Shown here: positions 10,987 through 18,732 of the stretch, one piece after another | Layout of the letters: each line of letters opens with the position of its first letter | Position numbering within the stretch: the stretch's first letter is position 1 | NCBI RefSeq assembly: GCF_050632385.1 | Contig: NZ_CP192599.1 | Location: 1,612,001 to 1,676,000 of the forward strand | Reading direction: 5' to 3' | Source: Humitalea sp050632385 | GTDB taxonomy: Bacteria; Pseudomonadota; Alphaproteobacteria; Acetobacterales; Acetobacteraceae | DNA: 64,000 nucleotides | Made by a program: the position numbers and the translations under genes | The notes under the pieces: generated by a model | What the model was told of the DNA's origin: nothing | What the model saw: only the letters and a program-made list of their open reading frames with translations | Database searches by the model: none

Positions 10987-11612
10987 CCGGCGATCATCTT
11001 CTTCAGTTCCAGCAATGCCTCGGGCGGCAGCAGGGTGGCGGCCGTGGCCAGGGCGGTGGCCTCGGTCAGCAGGGCTTCGGGCGGCACGACGCGGGCGGCC
11101 AGGCCGAAGCGCAGCGCCTCGGGCGCGGGCATGGGGCGGCCGGTGGCCAGCAGGTCGAAGGCGACGCCGGGCGGCACGCGGGCGATCAGCCCAGGCGCCA
11201 CCACACGCGGCATCATCTTGTGCCGGGCCTCCGGCCAACCCAGGCAGGCATCATCGGTCATCACCACCGCATCGCAGGCCAGCGCCAGCGCCGCCCCGGC
11301 GCCCAGGGCCGAACCATGCACCGCGGCGATGATCGGTTTGCCGATGGTGCGGGGTGCATCCATCATCCACCCCGTCATGGCGAAGCGTTCGCGGTCGCCC
11401 GGATTGGCGCGCATCTCGGCCAGGTCGGCGCCGGCGCAGAAATGCGGGCCATTGCCGGTGATGACGATGGCGCGCACCGATGCATCGGCCCCGGCCGCCA
11501 CCAGCGCGTCGCATAGCGCGGCAATGGTCGCGGTATCCAGCGCATTGCGTTTCTGCGGCCGGTCCAGGGCGATGCGGCGCACGCCCTCGGCATGGGTGAC
11601 GACGACGCTCAT
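10983..11612 (-). CDS. Enoyl-CoA hydratase/isomerase (crotonase) 2, short C-terminus
   Basis: A 209-residue crotonase paralogue. It has LDRPQKRNALD, the CoA-binding loop HFCAGADLAEM, the oxyanion-hole segment VHGSALGAGAALA, and LGWPEARH in place of the PE motif. It ends at LLPPEALLELKKMIAG, about 35-45 residues before the usual crotonase C-terminus, so the last helices that cover the active site and help trimer formation are missing. The stop is inside a tidy ATGA overlap with the CoA-transferase, so the shortening looks fixed rather than a recent error. It may still work as a hydratase, or pair with crotonase 1. Confidence 0.87.
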   Translation of the reverse strand: MSVVVTHAEGVRRIALDRPQKRNALDTATIAALCDALVAAGADASVRAIVITGNGPHFCAGADLAEMRANPGDRERFAMTGWMMDAPRTIGKPIIAAVHGSALGAGAALALACDAVVMTDDACLGWPEARHKMMPRVVAPGLIARVPPGVAFDLLATGRPMPAPEALRFGLAARVVPPEALLTEATALATAATLLPPEALLELKKMIAG

Positions 11613-12565
11613 CCGATCATCCTTCTGCGCGCGGCCTCGGCTTCTTCGATCAAGCGCTGCATGACCAGGGCGGTGGGGGGGCAGTCGTCGATCAGCCCGG
11701 CGGTCTGCCCGGCCTCGACCTTGCCAAGGGCGACGTCGCCATCGAGGGCCGCTTCCTTCAGCGTATGCGACATGTAGAGCGTGGCGAGGTCGTCCTTGCC
11801 CATGCCCGCGCGTTCGGCGGCATCCACCGCATCGGTGAAGGCGTTGCGGATCTGCCGCACCGGCAGGCCGCCGCGCCCGACCAGGCGCGTATCGGCGATG
11901 CCCGCGCCCAGCACGGCCTGCTTGTAGGCGGCGTGGACCGAGGCTTCCTCGGTCATCAGGAAGCGCGTGCCCAATTGCGCGCCCTCCGCACCCAAGGCGA
12001 ACATCGCCGCGATCCCGGCGCCATCGGCGACCCCGCCGGCGCCGATCACTGGCAAGGCGGTGGCCCGCACGACGGAGCGCACCAGCACCAGCGCGGAGAC
12101 CTCATCCGGCGCGGGATGGCCACCGGCCTCGCCACCCACGACGATCAGCGCATCGACCCCGGCGGCCTCGGCCTTGGTCGCGTGGTCCGGGCCGGCGACG
12201 ACGTGGATCCATTTCACGCCGCGCGCATGGAAGCGCGCCAGATGCGCGCGCGGGCCACCCTGGCTGACGATCAGGATGGGCACCGCCTCGGCTTCCGCAA
12301 TGTCCAGGAATTCGGCGGAACGCTTGTTGTAGAGCGGGATGTTGACGGCAAACGGCGCATCGGTGCCGGCGCGGATTTCGCGGATGGCATCGACCAGTGC
12401 ATCGGGGCGCATCGGCCCGGCGGCAATGACGCCAAGCCCCCCCGCCCGCGCCACCGCCAGCGGCAGCGCGGCCGAGGACGACGCCCAGGACATGCCGCCC
12501 TGCACGATCGGCACGCGAATGCCGAGCAACGCCGGCAGGCGAGAGGCGAAGCCGAAAGCGCTCAA
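11609..12565 (-). CDS. Nitronate monooxygenase-like (2-nitropropane dioxygenase family) flavoprotein
   Basis: A 318-residue TIM-barrel flavoprotein of the NMO/2-nitropropane dioxygenase family. Characteristic segments are RVPIVQGGMSWAS at the N-terminus, the ARAGGLGVIAAGPM strand, VDALIVVGGEAGGHP with the Gly-rich FMN phosphate site, and LPVIGAGGVADGAGIAAM followed by GAEGAQLGTRFLMTEE. Members oxidise nitronates or related carbanions, and some act as enoyl-ACP reductase-like enzymes. The best start is TTG at 12565, which overlaps the Bug stop codon as TTGA; there is no ATG before the conserved N-terminus. In this operon it may oxidise an activated intermediate rather than a nitroalkane. Confidence 0.85.
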   Translation of the reverse strand: MSAFGFASRLPALLGIRVPIVQGGMSWASSSAALPLAVARAGGLGVIAAGPMRPDALVDAIREIRAGTDAPFAVNIPLYNKRSAEFLDIAEAEAVPILIVSQGGPRAHLARFHARGVKWIHVVAGPDHATKAEAAGVDALIVVGGEAGGHPAPDEVSALVLVRSVVRATALPVIGAGGVADGAGIAAMFALGAEGAQLGTRFLMTEEASVHAAYKQAVLGAGIADTRLVGRGGLPVRQIRNAFTDAVDAAERAGMGKDDLATLYMSHTLKEAALDGDVALGKVEAGQTAGLIDDCPPTALVMQRLIEEAEAARRRMIG

Positions 12566-13524
12566 AGCGTCGTCACCCCCGTCTGTCGTACCAGCGGCGC
12601 CCATTTGGCCTGTTCCGATTGGATGAACGCCAAGGTCGCCGCCGGCGTCATCGGTGCCGCGATGGCCTCTACCGAGGCGAAGCGGGCGATCAGGGCGGGG
12701 TCGCGCAGGGATTCGACAGCCGCCGTGTGCAACCGGGCCAGGGCATCGGGCGGAACCCCGGCCGGGGCGGCCAGGCCATACCAATTGTCGGACAGCACGC
12801 GCGGCAAGCCGACCTCGGCCGTGGTCGGCACGTCGGGCAGGGCGGCGACGCGCGCGCCCGTCGTCACCGCCAGCGGCTTCAGCGTGCCGGCGCGGATGTG
12901 GGCGATCAGCACCGGCACATCGGCGATCATATAGGCGAAGCGGCGCCCCAGCAGGTCGGTCACCGCCGGTGCGGCACCACGGTAGGGAATGTGTTCGGCG
13001 GTGATGCCGGCTTCCAGCGCGAAGAGCGCCGAGGCGAGATGCGTGATGCTGCCGGCGCCCGCCGAGCCATATTGCAGCGCCCCATCCCGCCCGCGCAGGA
13101 TCAGGGTCGCGACATCGGGAATGCCATCGCCGGCATGGACCACCAGAACCTCCGGCACCCGCGCTACCAGGGTGAGTTGCGCCAGGTCGCGATCGACCTG
13201 GAAGGGCATGGGCTGCGGCAGCGACGGCGCGATCGCCATGGCCGCGGCCCCGGTCAGCGCCAGCACATGCCCATCGGGGGTGGCCTTGACCACGGCATCC
13301 ACGCCCGTGACCCCACCCGCGCCGGTGCGGTTTTCGACCACGACGGGCTGGCCGAGGCGGGTCGCCATCGCCTCGGCCAGCACCCGGGCAAACAGGTCGG
13401 CGGGGCCGCCGGCGGCGAAGGGGACGACCAGGCGGATCGGGCGCGTCGGCTCCCAAGCCGCGGCGCCGCGGCCAAGGGCGGGCAGGCTGAGCCCCGCGAG
13501 GATAAGGCTGCGGCGATTTGGCAT
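12562..13524 (-). CDS. Bug-family periplasmic binding protein 2
   Basis: A 320-residue exported binding protein and first gene of the seven-gene minus-strand unit. The signal peptide MPNRRSLILAGLSLPALGRGAAA precedes EPTRPIRLVVPFAAGGPAD, the Bug signature, then VVVENRTGAGGVTG and HIPYRGAAPAV. The Bug fold binds carboxylates such as small dicarboxylates, aromatic acids or amino acids. Co-transcription with a CoA ligase, CoA-transferase and crotonases suggests that its ligand is the acid processed by this operon. It is divergent from another Bug gene at 13620, with only 95 bases between the two starts. Confidence 0.93.
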   Translation of the reverse strand: MPNRRSLILAGLSLPALGRGAAAWEPTRPIRLVVPFAAGGPADLFARVLAEAMATRLGQPVVVENRTGAGGVTGVDAVVKATPDGHVLALTGAAAMAIAPSLPQPMPFQVDRDLAQLTLVARVPEVLVVHAGDGIPDVATLILRGRDGALQYGSAGAGSITHLASALFALEAGITAEHIPYRGAAPAVTDLLGRRFAYMIADVPVLIAHIRAGTLKPLAVTTGARVAALPDVPTTAEVGLPRVLSDNWYGLAAPAGVPPDALARLHTAAVESLRDPALIARFASVEAIAAPMTPAATLAFIQSEQAKWAPLVRQTGVTTL

Positions 13525-13574
13525 GTTTGTCTCCCTATCTTGGCGAGGCTAGCAAAATGGTTGATGATGTCAAC

Positions 13575-13600
13575 GGAACCGCCAAATGGAACCGCCAAAT
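13575..13600. repeat. Perfect 13-bp tandem duplication in a divergent promoter
   Basis: The 13-mer GGAACCGCCAAAT occurs twice, head to tail, without mismatch, in the 95-base gap between two divergent Bug genes. It lies about 20-45 bases before the ATG at 13620. It could be a pair of regulator half-sites or a replication slippage product; nothing else in the window shows the same word. Confidence 0.7.
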
Positions 13601-13619
13601 GAAATGGGAGAAACAAGAA

Positions 13620-14576
13620 ATGTCCCTGACGCGCCGCGCGATATTGGCCGCCCCGCTCCTCGCAACACCGGCCTTGGGGCAGGGCGCCTGGCCGCAGCGA
13701 CCCGTGCGCTTCATCGTCCCCTTCGCCCCGGGCGGGCCGGTCGAGGTTCCGGCCCGCGTCGTCGCCGACACCCTGTCGCGCAGCACCGGCCAGCCCTTTG
13801 TCGTGGAAACCAGGCCGGGGGCCGGGGGTGCGCTGGGGATCCAGACGGTGGTGCAGGCGAATGACCCGCATACGCTGCTGTTCACGACCTCCTCGGTCGC
13901 GATCCTGCCGGCGCTGGTGCGCGATCCGGGGTATGATCCGTTCCGTGACCTGACGCCGATCTCGATGGTGTCGGATGCGCCGATGGCCTTGCTGGCCAAG
14001 CCGGATGGGCGGGTGCGGGACCTGGCCGGGCTGCTGGCGCTGGCGCGGCAGAAACCGGGTGAGATCTCCTACGGCTCCTCCGGCAGCGGCAGCACGACGC
14101 ATCTGGGCGGCGCGCTGCTGGCGCAGCGGGCGGGGATCGACCTGCTGCATGTGCCGTATCGCGGCGCGGGGCAGGCGGTGAATGCGCTCTATGCCGGGGA
14201 TACCGACCTGTTGGTGACGGGGACCATCGAATCGATGCCGCATGTCCGCGACGGCCGGTTGCGCGCCATCGCGGTGACAGGCCCCGCGCGCATCGCCCCC
14301 TGGCCCGACGTGCCCTTCGCCGGGGAGATGGTGCCCGACTACGCCATCACCATCTGGTACGGCATGTTCGGCGGCCGTGGCCTGGCGCCCGAGGTCGCTG
14401 CCCGGATCGTCGCCGATTGCGCGCCGCTGGTCGCGGGCAGCCTGTTGAAGGAACGGCTGCAGGAGTCCGGCGCGGAACTGCTGCTGAACGGGCCGGGGCC
14501 ACTGGCCGCGCGCATGGCGCGGGAGGTCCCGCAGTGGAAAGCCCTGGCGGCGGCGACCGGCATCCGCGCCGAGTGA
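13620..14576 (+). CDS. Bug-family periplasmic binding protein 3
   Basis: A 318-residue Bug protein. The start ATG at 13620 is preceded by GGGAGAAACAAGAA and gives a signal peptide MSLTRRAILAAPLLATPALG; a longer frame lacks one. The mature part begins WPQRPVRFIVPFAPGGPVE, where the usual Gly-x-x-Asn/Asp after the Gly-Gly is replaced by PVEVP, a variation in the ligand loop. GAGGALGIQ and HVPYRGAGQAV follow. It is convergent with the SucD-like gene, with four bases between the stops, and divergent from Bug 2. Confidence 0.92.
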   Translation: MSLTRRAILAAPLLATPALGQGAWPQRPVRFIVPFAPGGPVEVPARVVADTLSRSTGQPFVVETRPGAGGALGIQTVVQANDPHTLLFTTSSVAILPALVRDPGYDPFRDLTPISMVSDAPMALLAKPDGRVRDLAGLLALARQKPGEISYGSSGSGSTTHLGGALLAQRAGIDLLHVPYRGAGQAVNALYAGDTDLLVTGTIESMPHVRDGRLRAIAVTGPARIAPWPDVPFAGEMVPDYAITIWYGMFGGRGLAPEVAARIVADCAPLVAGSLLKERLQESGAELLLNGPGPLAARMAREVPQWKALAAATGIRAE

Positions 14577-14580
14577 TCGT

Positions 14581-15438
14581 CTACCGCAGCACGCCGCGCA
14601 GGGCCGCGATCACCTCGGCCGGGCCATCGGCGACCAGGGCGCCGGCGGCGGCCAGGGCGGCGATCTTGGCGGCGGCGGTCTCCCGCTCTGCCCCCGCGAG
14701 AGCACCCGCATGACCCATGCGCGTGCCCGCCGGCGCGTGGCGGCCGACGATCATCGCGACCAGCGGTTTCTGGGGCATCGCCTCGCACAGGGCGTATTCC
14801 TTGGTGCCGCCCAATTCGCCGCAATAGACCACGGCATCGACACCCGGATCGGCCGCGACGGCCGCGACCCATTCATCTGGGTTGCGCCCGATCACCGCGT
14901 CGCCGCCGATGTTCACCACGATGCGCTGGCCGATGCCGGCCGTGGTCAGCGCCCGTGCCATGGCCAGGGTCAGCGTGCCGCTGCGCGACAGCAGCGCGAC
15001 CCGGCCCGGCGCACAGAAATCCGGCGCGATGGAGCCAAGCACGCCGACCCCGGGCACACAGAGCCCCAGGGTATTCGGCCCGACCAGCCAGGACCCGGCG
15101 GCCCGCGCCACCTGGGCGGCGGCCAGCCCATCATGCAGCGGGGCGTATTCGGCCGCGGCGACGATGGTCGGGATATGCAGGTCGGCGCAGATGCCGACGG
15201 CTTCCAACAGCCCCTCGGGCGGGGTGTAGAGCACCGCCGCATCGGCCGGTTCGGGCATGTCGCGGGCATCGTCGAACAGCGGCACGCCGTCCAGCACGGT
15301 GCCGCCGCGACCCGGCGCGATGCCGGCCACGATCTGCGTGCCGGCGGCGCGCATTGCCGCGACTTGGGCCTGGCCATAGCGCCCGGCCGGGTTGAACACG
15401 ACGACACGGCGTGGAAACGCCTGCAAAAATGCGGTCAC
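14581..15438 (-). CDS. SucD-like acyl-CoA ligase alpha subunit
   Basis: A 285-residue homologue of the alpha subunit of NDP-forming acyl-CoA ligases (succinyl-CoA or malate-CoA ligase type). Order of motifs: GRGGTVLDGVPLFDD in the CoA-binding Rossmann domain, GPNTLGLCVPG where SucD has GPNCPG, LLSRSGTLTLAMA, YCGELGGTKE, and RMGHAGAL with the phosphorylated active-site histidine. The length matches SucD (about 290). GTG 15438 is the best start; no strong Shine-Dalgarno is visible before it. Instead of forming an operon with its beta subunit, it is divergent from it with 14 bases between the start codons, which is unusual. The acid substrate is unknown. Confidence 0.87.
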   Translation of the reverse strand: MTAFLQAFPRRVVVFNPAGRYGQAQVAAMRAAGTQIVAGIAPGRGGTVLDGVPLFDDARDMPEPADAAVLYTPPEGLLEAVGICADLHIPTIVAAAEYAPLHDGLAAAQVARAAGSWLVGPNTLGLCVPGVGVLGSIAPDFCAPGRVALLSRSGTLTLAMARALTTAGIGQRIVVNIGGDAVIGRNPDEWVAAVAADPGVDAVVYCGELGGTKEYALCEAMPQKPLVAMIVGRHAPAGTRMGHAGALAGAERETAAAKIAALAAAGALVADGPAEVIAALRGVLR

Positions 15439-15452
15439 TTGAGGGGAATCCA

Positions 15453-16589
15453 ATGCGGTTGACGGAACACGAAGGCAAGGCGCTGCTGCGCCGCCATGGC
15501 ATCGCAGTGCCGCATGGATCGTTGATAAGCGCAACCGATCCAGCCCCCGATTGGCCGGGCACCGGCGTCGCGAAAGCCCAGGTGCTTGAGGGCGGGCGCG
15601 GCAAGCGCGGCCTGGTGCGGGTGTTTGGCGCCGGCGATTGCGCGGACGCGGTGGCCGCCGTCCGGGCGTCCGGGGCGGGCCACGTGCCGCTGCTGATCGA
15701 GGAAGCGCTGCCGATCCAGCGCGAGATCTACCTGTCGCTGCGCGTCGACGGCACGGCCCAGACCATCGCGCTGTTGGCTTCGGCCGAAGGCGGGGTGGAG
15801 ATCGAGCAAGGCCCCCCGCCGCTGGCCATCGGCTTTTCCACCCGCGACCCGCATGCGGCGTCGGTGATCCTCGCTGGGCTGCGTCAGGGCTTCCCCACCG
15901 ACCTCGCGGTGAAGATCGCACGCCTGGTCCGCCGCCTGGCCACGGTCATGATCGCCGAGGATCTGGAACTGCTGGAGATCAACCCCCTGGCCCTGCTGCC
16001 GGACGGGCGCCTGGTCGCGGCCGACGCCCGGATCATGCGCGACGACGCGGCCGGGCTGCGGCACGACGCGGCCGACACCGCGACCTCGGTCGTGCTGGAG
16101 GCCGCGGCCCGCACCCCGCTGGAACAACGCGCGGCGGCGATGGGGTTTTCCTTCGTCGAACTGGCGGGGGGCAGCGTGGCGCTGGTCAGTGCCGGCGCCG
16201 GCCTGGGCATGATGCTGGTCGATCTGCTGGCCGATGCGGGGGCACCGGCCGCCTGCTTCATGGACAATGCCCATGGCGGGCCGGCGGAAACCTCCGCGGA
16301 ACGCCTGGCGATCGCCTATGAACTCGCGGCGCGGCCAGAGGTGCGGGCGATCCTGTTCTGCACGGTGCTGGCGTCCCGGCCGTTGCGTGGGCGGGTGGAC
16401 GCGCTGGCCGAGGCCTTGCGCCTGTCGCCCCCGCCCAAGCCGCTGGTGGTGGCGATCGCCGCCGGACATACGGCGCTGGCAGGGTATTCGATGGCGGAGG
16501 CCGCGGCGCGTCTGGCGGCGGTGGGCGTCGTCGCGCTGCATGACGACCCGGTGGCGGCCGTCGCGGCGGTGGCGCGGCTGGCGGCGTAG
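15453..16589 (+). CDS. SucC-like acyl-CoA ligase beta subunit (ATP-grasp)
   Basis: A 378-residue homologue of SucC/MtkA beta subunits. The N-terminus MRLTEHEGKALLRRHGI matches the SucC start, AKAQVLEGGRGKRG is the nucleotide-grasp loop, IAEDLELLEINPLAL contains the metal-binding EINPL motif, and the C-terminal domain has the flavodoxin-like SAGAGLGMMLVDLL and DNAHGGPAE segments. Together with the divergent SucD-like protein it should form an ATP- or GTP-dependent acid:CoA ligase. ATG 15453 follows GAGGGGAATCC. Its neighbours are Bug and CoA-pathway genes, so a role in catabolism of an imported acid is more likely than the TCA cycle itself. Confidence 0.88.
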   Translation: MRLTEHEGKALLRRHGIAVPHGSLISATDPAPDWPGTGVAKAQVLEGGRGKRGLVRVFGAGDCADAVAAVRASGAGHVPLLIEEALPIQREIYLSLRVDGTAQTIALLASAEGGVEIEQGPPPLAIGFSTRDPHAASVILAGLRQGFPTDLAVKIARLVRRLATVMIAEDLELLEINPLALLPDGRLVAADARIMRDDAAGLRHDAADTATSVVLEAAARTPLEQRAAAMGFSFVELAGGSVALVSAGAGLGMMLVDLLADAGAPAACFMDNAHGGPAETSAERLAIAYELAARPEVRAILFCTVLASRPLRGRVDALAEALRLSPPPKPLVVAIAAGHTALAGYSMAEAAARLAAVGVVALHDDPVAAVAAVARLAA

Positions 16590-16602
16590 GGTCGTAGAAA
16601 GC

Positions 16603-16640
16603 CCGAGGGGAAGGACCTGCTTCCCTCGGCCTTTCCGTTT
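16603..16640 (+). terminator. Rho-independent terminator after the SucC-like gene
   Basis: CCGAGGGGAAG (16603-16613) pairs with CTTCCCTCGG (16620-16629), with one bulged G and a six-base loop, and is followed by the pyrimidine run CCTTTCCGTTT. It starts 14 bases after the TAG stop. It lies between convergent genes and may also serve the carboxypeptidase on the other strand. Confidence 0.72.
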
Positions 16641-17797
16641 CAGCCTGCCGGGGAGCGGCCCGTGGCCGCGGCCTGGCGCGGCGGCCGGGGGGGCGGCACG
16701 ACCGCGCGCGCCGTCGGGGCAACGACCGCCCGCGGACGCGTGGCCGCGGCCCGCGCGGCCGGCGCCTGGCGTGCCGGTGCCGCGCGCTGTGGCGCGGCCG
16801 CGGCGCGCGTGGCTGCCCGCCGCTGGGCGGCGGTCGGCGCTGCCGCGCGCCGTGCGGCGGCCGACGGGGGCGCCGCGGTGGGGCGGATGGCGACCGTCCG
16901 CAGCGCGGGCGCGGCCTCGGCCCGGGCGACGAAGGCTGGGCGTGGGGCAGGGCGCGCCGCCATCACCGCGCTGCGCGGCGCGACGCCGGATGCGGCGAAA
17001 CCCTGGTCCAGGAGCGCCGCCATGTGCAGGTCGCGCGCGTACCAGGACTCGCCGCCGAACACCGCGCCGACCAGGCGCACATTGTCGCGTTCGGCACTGG
17101 TCACGATGTTGAAGCCACTGGCGTTGATGAAGCCCGTCTTGATGCCGTCGGCGCCGGCGTAGCTGTCCAGCATCCGGTTGTGGTTGCGCAACTGCACCCC
17201 CGCCATCCTGACATGGACGGTGGCGAAATAGGCGTAGCGCTGCGGGAAATCGATGAACAGCCGGCGACCCAAGGTCGCCATGTCCCGCGCCGAGGTGATC
17301 TGGTCGATGTCGGGCAGGCCGGAGGCGTTGCGGAAGGTCGTGCGCGACATGCCGAGCGAACGGGCCCGCGTCGTCATGGCCTGCGCGAATTGATATTCGG
17401 AACCGCCCAGGGTTTCGCCGAGCAAGGCCGCGACGTCATTGGCGCTCTTGGTGATCAGGGCCAGGATGGCCTGTTCGACCGTGATCGACACGCCGACCGG
17501 CAGGCCGAGCTTGGATGGCGGCATCGCCGCGGCGGAGTCGGTCATGGCGATGCGCTGGTCCAGCCGCAGCCGGCCGTCGCGCAGCGCCTCGAACACCATA
17601 TATAGGGTCATCATCTTGGTCAGCGACGCCGGATGGCGCGCTTCATCCGGGCTGGCGCTGGTCAGCACCTCTCCGGTGCGGGCATTGAGCACGATCGCGC
17701 TGTAGCGCGCGCTGCCGATCTGGGCGGCCGCCGGCTTCGCCCAGAGGGCGGATCCGGCGCCAACCAGAAGGCTGGCGATGAAAAACAAACGTCGCAT
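16640..17797 (-). CDS. D-alanyl-D-alanine carboxypeptidase (S11) with long Ala/Pro/Arg tail
   Basis: A PBP5/6-type D,D-carboxypeptidase that trims the terminal D-Ala of peptidoglycan stem peptides in the periplasm. The signal peptide is MRRLFFIASLLVGAGSALWA. The catalytic triad is intact: HPASLTK (Ser58, Lys61), KSAND near residue 117, and DGIKTGF near residue 220. The catalytic domain ends near ASGVAPRSAV. The last 100 residues or so are low-complexity Ala/Arg/Pro-rich, with repeated AAP and RAA words. No SPOR domain or terminal amphipathic anchor helix was seen. ATG codons at 17803 and 17797 both fit. It is convergent with the SucC-like gene. Confidence 0.92.
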   Translation of the reverse strand: MRRLFFIASLLVGAGSALWAKPAAAQIGSARYSAIVLNARTGEVLTSASPDEARHPASLTKMMTLYMVFEALRDGRLRLDQRIAMTDSAAAMPPSKLGLPVGVSITVEQAILALITKSANDVAALLGETLGGSEYQFAQAMTTRARSLGMSRTTFRNASGLPDIDQITSARDMATLGRRLFIDFPQRYAYFATVHVRMAGVQLRNHNRMLDSYAGADGIKTGFINASGFNIVTSAERDNVRLVGAVFGGESWYARDLHMAALLDQGFAASGVAPRSAVMAARPAPRPAFVARAEAAPALRTVAIRPTAAPPSAAARRAAAPTAAQRRAATRAAAAPQRAAPARQAPAARAAATRPRAVVAPTARAVVPPPRPPRQAAATGRSPAG

Positions 17798-18151
17798 GGT
17801 CATTATAAGCCCGCGAGCCCCCACCCACGGGGGCAGGACATGCCCCCGGTATCCGCCCCCAGCGGACACCTGCAGGTTGCAGCCTAGCCATGCGCCGGCG
17901 GCGCGTCATCGGGAACGTGCGGGGAACATCACGAGTCTTCAAGGCTTTGCTGCCCAGGGCTGGTGTCGGTCGGGAGGCGCCTTGGGGTCTGCGCCCCGAG
18001 ATGTTCATGGTGCAGTGCAAAATAATTCTTGCGCCGCGTCCGAGGGGCAGGCATATCAGGGTCGTGCTGCGGTGCAGCAAAGAACTGGCTGCAGTACGGG
18101 TTCGGGCCATTTCGGCCGCGCCCGCAAAGACCAAAGGTGATGGAGAATACC
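17798..18151 (+). promoter_or_regulatory. Intergenic region between carboxypeptidase and phasin genes
   Basis: 354 bases without a convincing gene. The half near 17798 holds a TATAAT (17802-17807, minus strand) right at the carboxypeptidase start. The other half holds two TGC-rich blocks before the phasin gene: GGTGCAGTGCAAAATAAT (18009-18026), whose AATAAT may be a -10 element, and the perfect palindrome at 18065-18079. A good ribosome site, GGAG at 18142-18145, precedes the phasin ATG. Confidence 0.45.
18065..18079. promoter_or_regulatory. PhaR-type operator upstream of the phasin gene
   Basis: TGCTGCGGTGCAGCA is a perfect inverted repeat with a three-base centre. Its core, CTGC-N3-GCAG, is the binding sequence I recall as reported for the PHB-responsive repressor PhaR of Rhodobacter and Paracoccus, which controls phasin genes. 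It is 73 bases before the phasin ATG. A further CTGCAG lies at 18089-18094 and TGCAGTGCA at 18011-18019. PhaR binding here is inferred from sequence and position. Confidence 0.68.
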
Positions 18152-18706
18152 ATGGCTGAAACGAAGACGACCCCGACCGAAAAAGTGGCCCGTATCGCGA
18201 CCGACGCGACCGCCGCTGGCGCCGAGCAGGCGAAGAAGATTGTGCAGGACAGCACTGTCCAGGCGAAGAAGTTTTTTGAAGATGGCGCCAGCAAGGCGCG
18301 TGCGGCGATCGAAGATGGCGTGGCGAAGGCCACGAAGTCCTCTGAAGACCTGATGAAGGCGGCCCAGGACGCTGCCGAATTCGGCCGTGGCAACGTGGAA
18401 GCCCTGACCAAGGCGACGCAGACCTACATGGCCGGCGTGCAGGACCTGAGCAAGCAGACCCTGGCGCTGGTGCAGGGCCTGGCCGAGCACGCGATGGAGG
18501 GTGCCAAGGCGCTCGCCGCCGTGAAGTCGCTGAAGGAAGCCGCCGACGTGCAGTCCGCCTTCGCCAAGGCCGGCTTTGAGAAGGCGATGAGCGAGACCGC
18601 CAAGCTGCAGGAAGCGACCCTGAAGCTGGTCGAGACCGCCGCCGCCCCGATCACCGCCCGCGCGACCGCCGCGATGGAAAAGGTGACCAAGCCGCTCGCG
18701 GCCTGA
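18152..18706 (+). CDS. Phasin (PHA granule-associated protein)
   Basis: A 184-residue, almost wholly helical, Ala/Lys/Glu-rich protein without signal peptide, matching Phasin_2-type proteins that coat polyhydroxyalkanoate granules in the cytoplasm. Family features are the QAKKFFEDGASKARAA region, the GRGNVEALTKATQTYMAG motif, and the LKEAADVQSAFAKAGFEKAM segment before a C-terminal KPLAA. ATG 18152 is preceded by GGAG six bases away; an alternative ATG at 18140 would add four residues. A PhaR-type palindrome upstream supports PHB-linked control, and a strong terminator follows. Codon use differs slightly from its neighbours (preference for AAG, GCC, ACC), as in highly expressed genes. Confidence 0.93.
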   Translation: MAETKTTPTEKVARIATDATAAGAEQAKKIVQDSTVQAKKFFEDGASKARAAIEDGVAKATKSSEDLMKAAQDAAEFGRGNVEALTKATQTYMAGVQDLSKQTLALVQGLAEHAMEGAKALAAVKSLKEAADVQSAFAKAGFEKAMSETAKLQEATLKLVETAAAPITARATAAMEKVTKPLAA

Positions 18707-18732
18707 TCACGCGCTTCATTGCCGAGAGTAAG

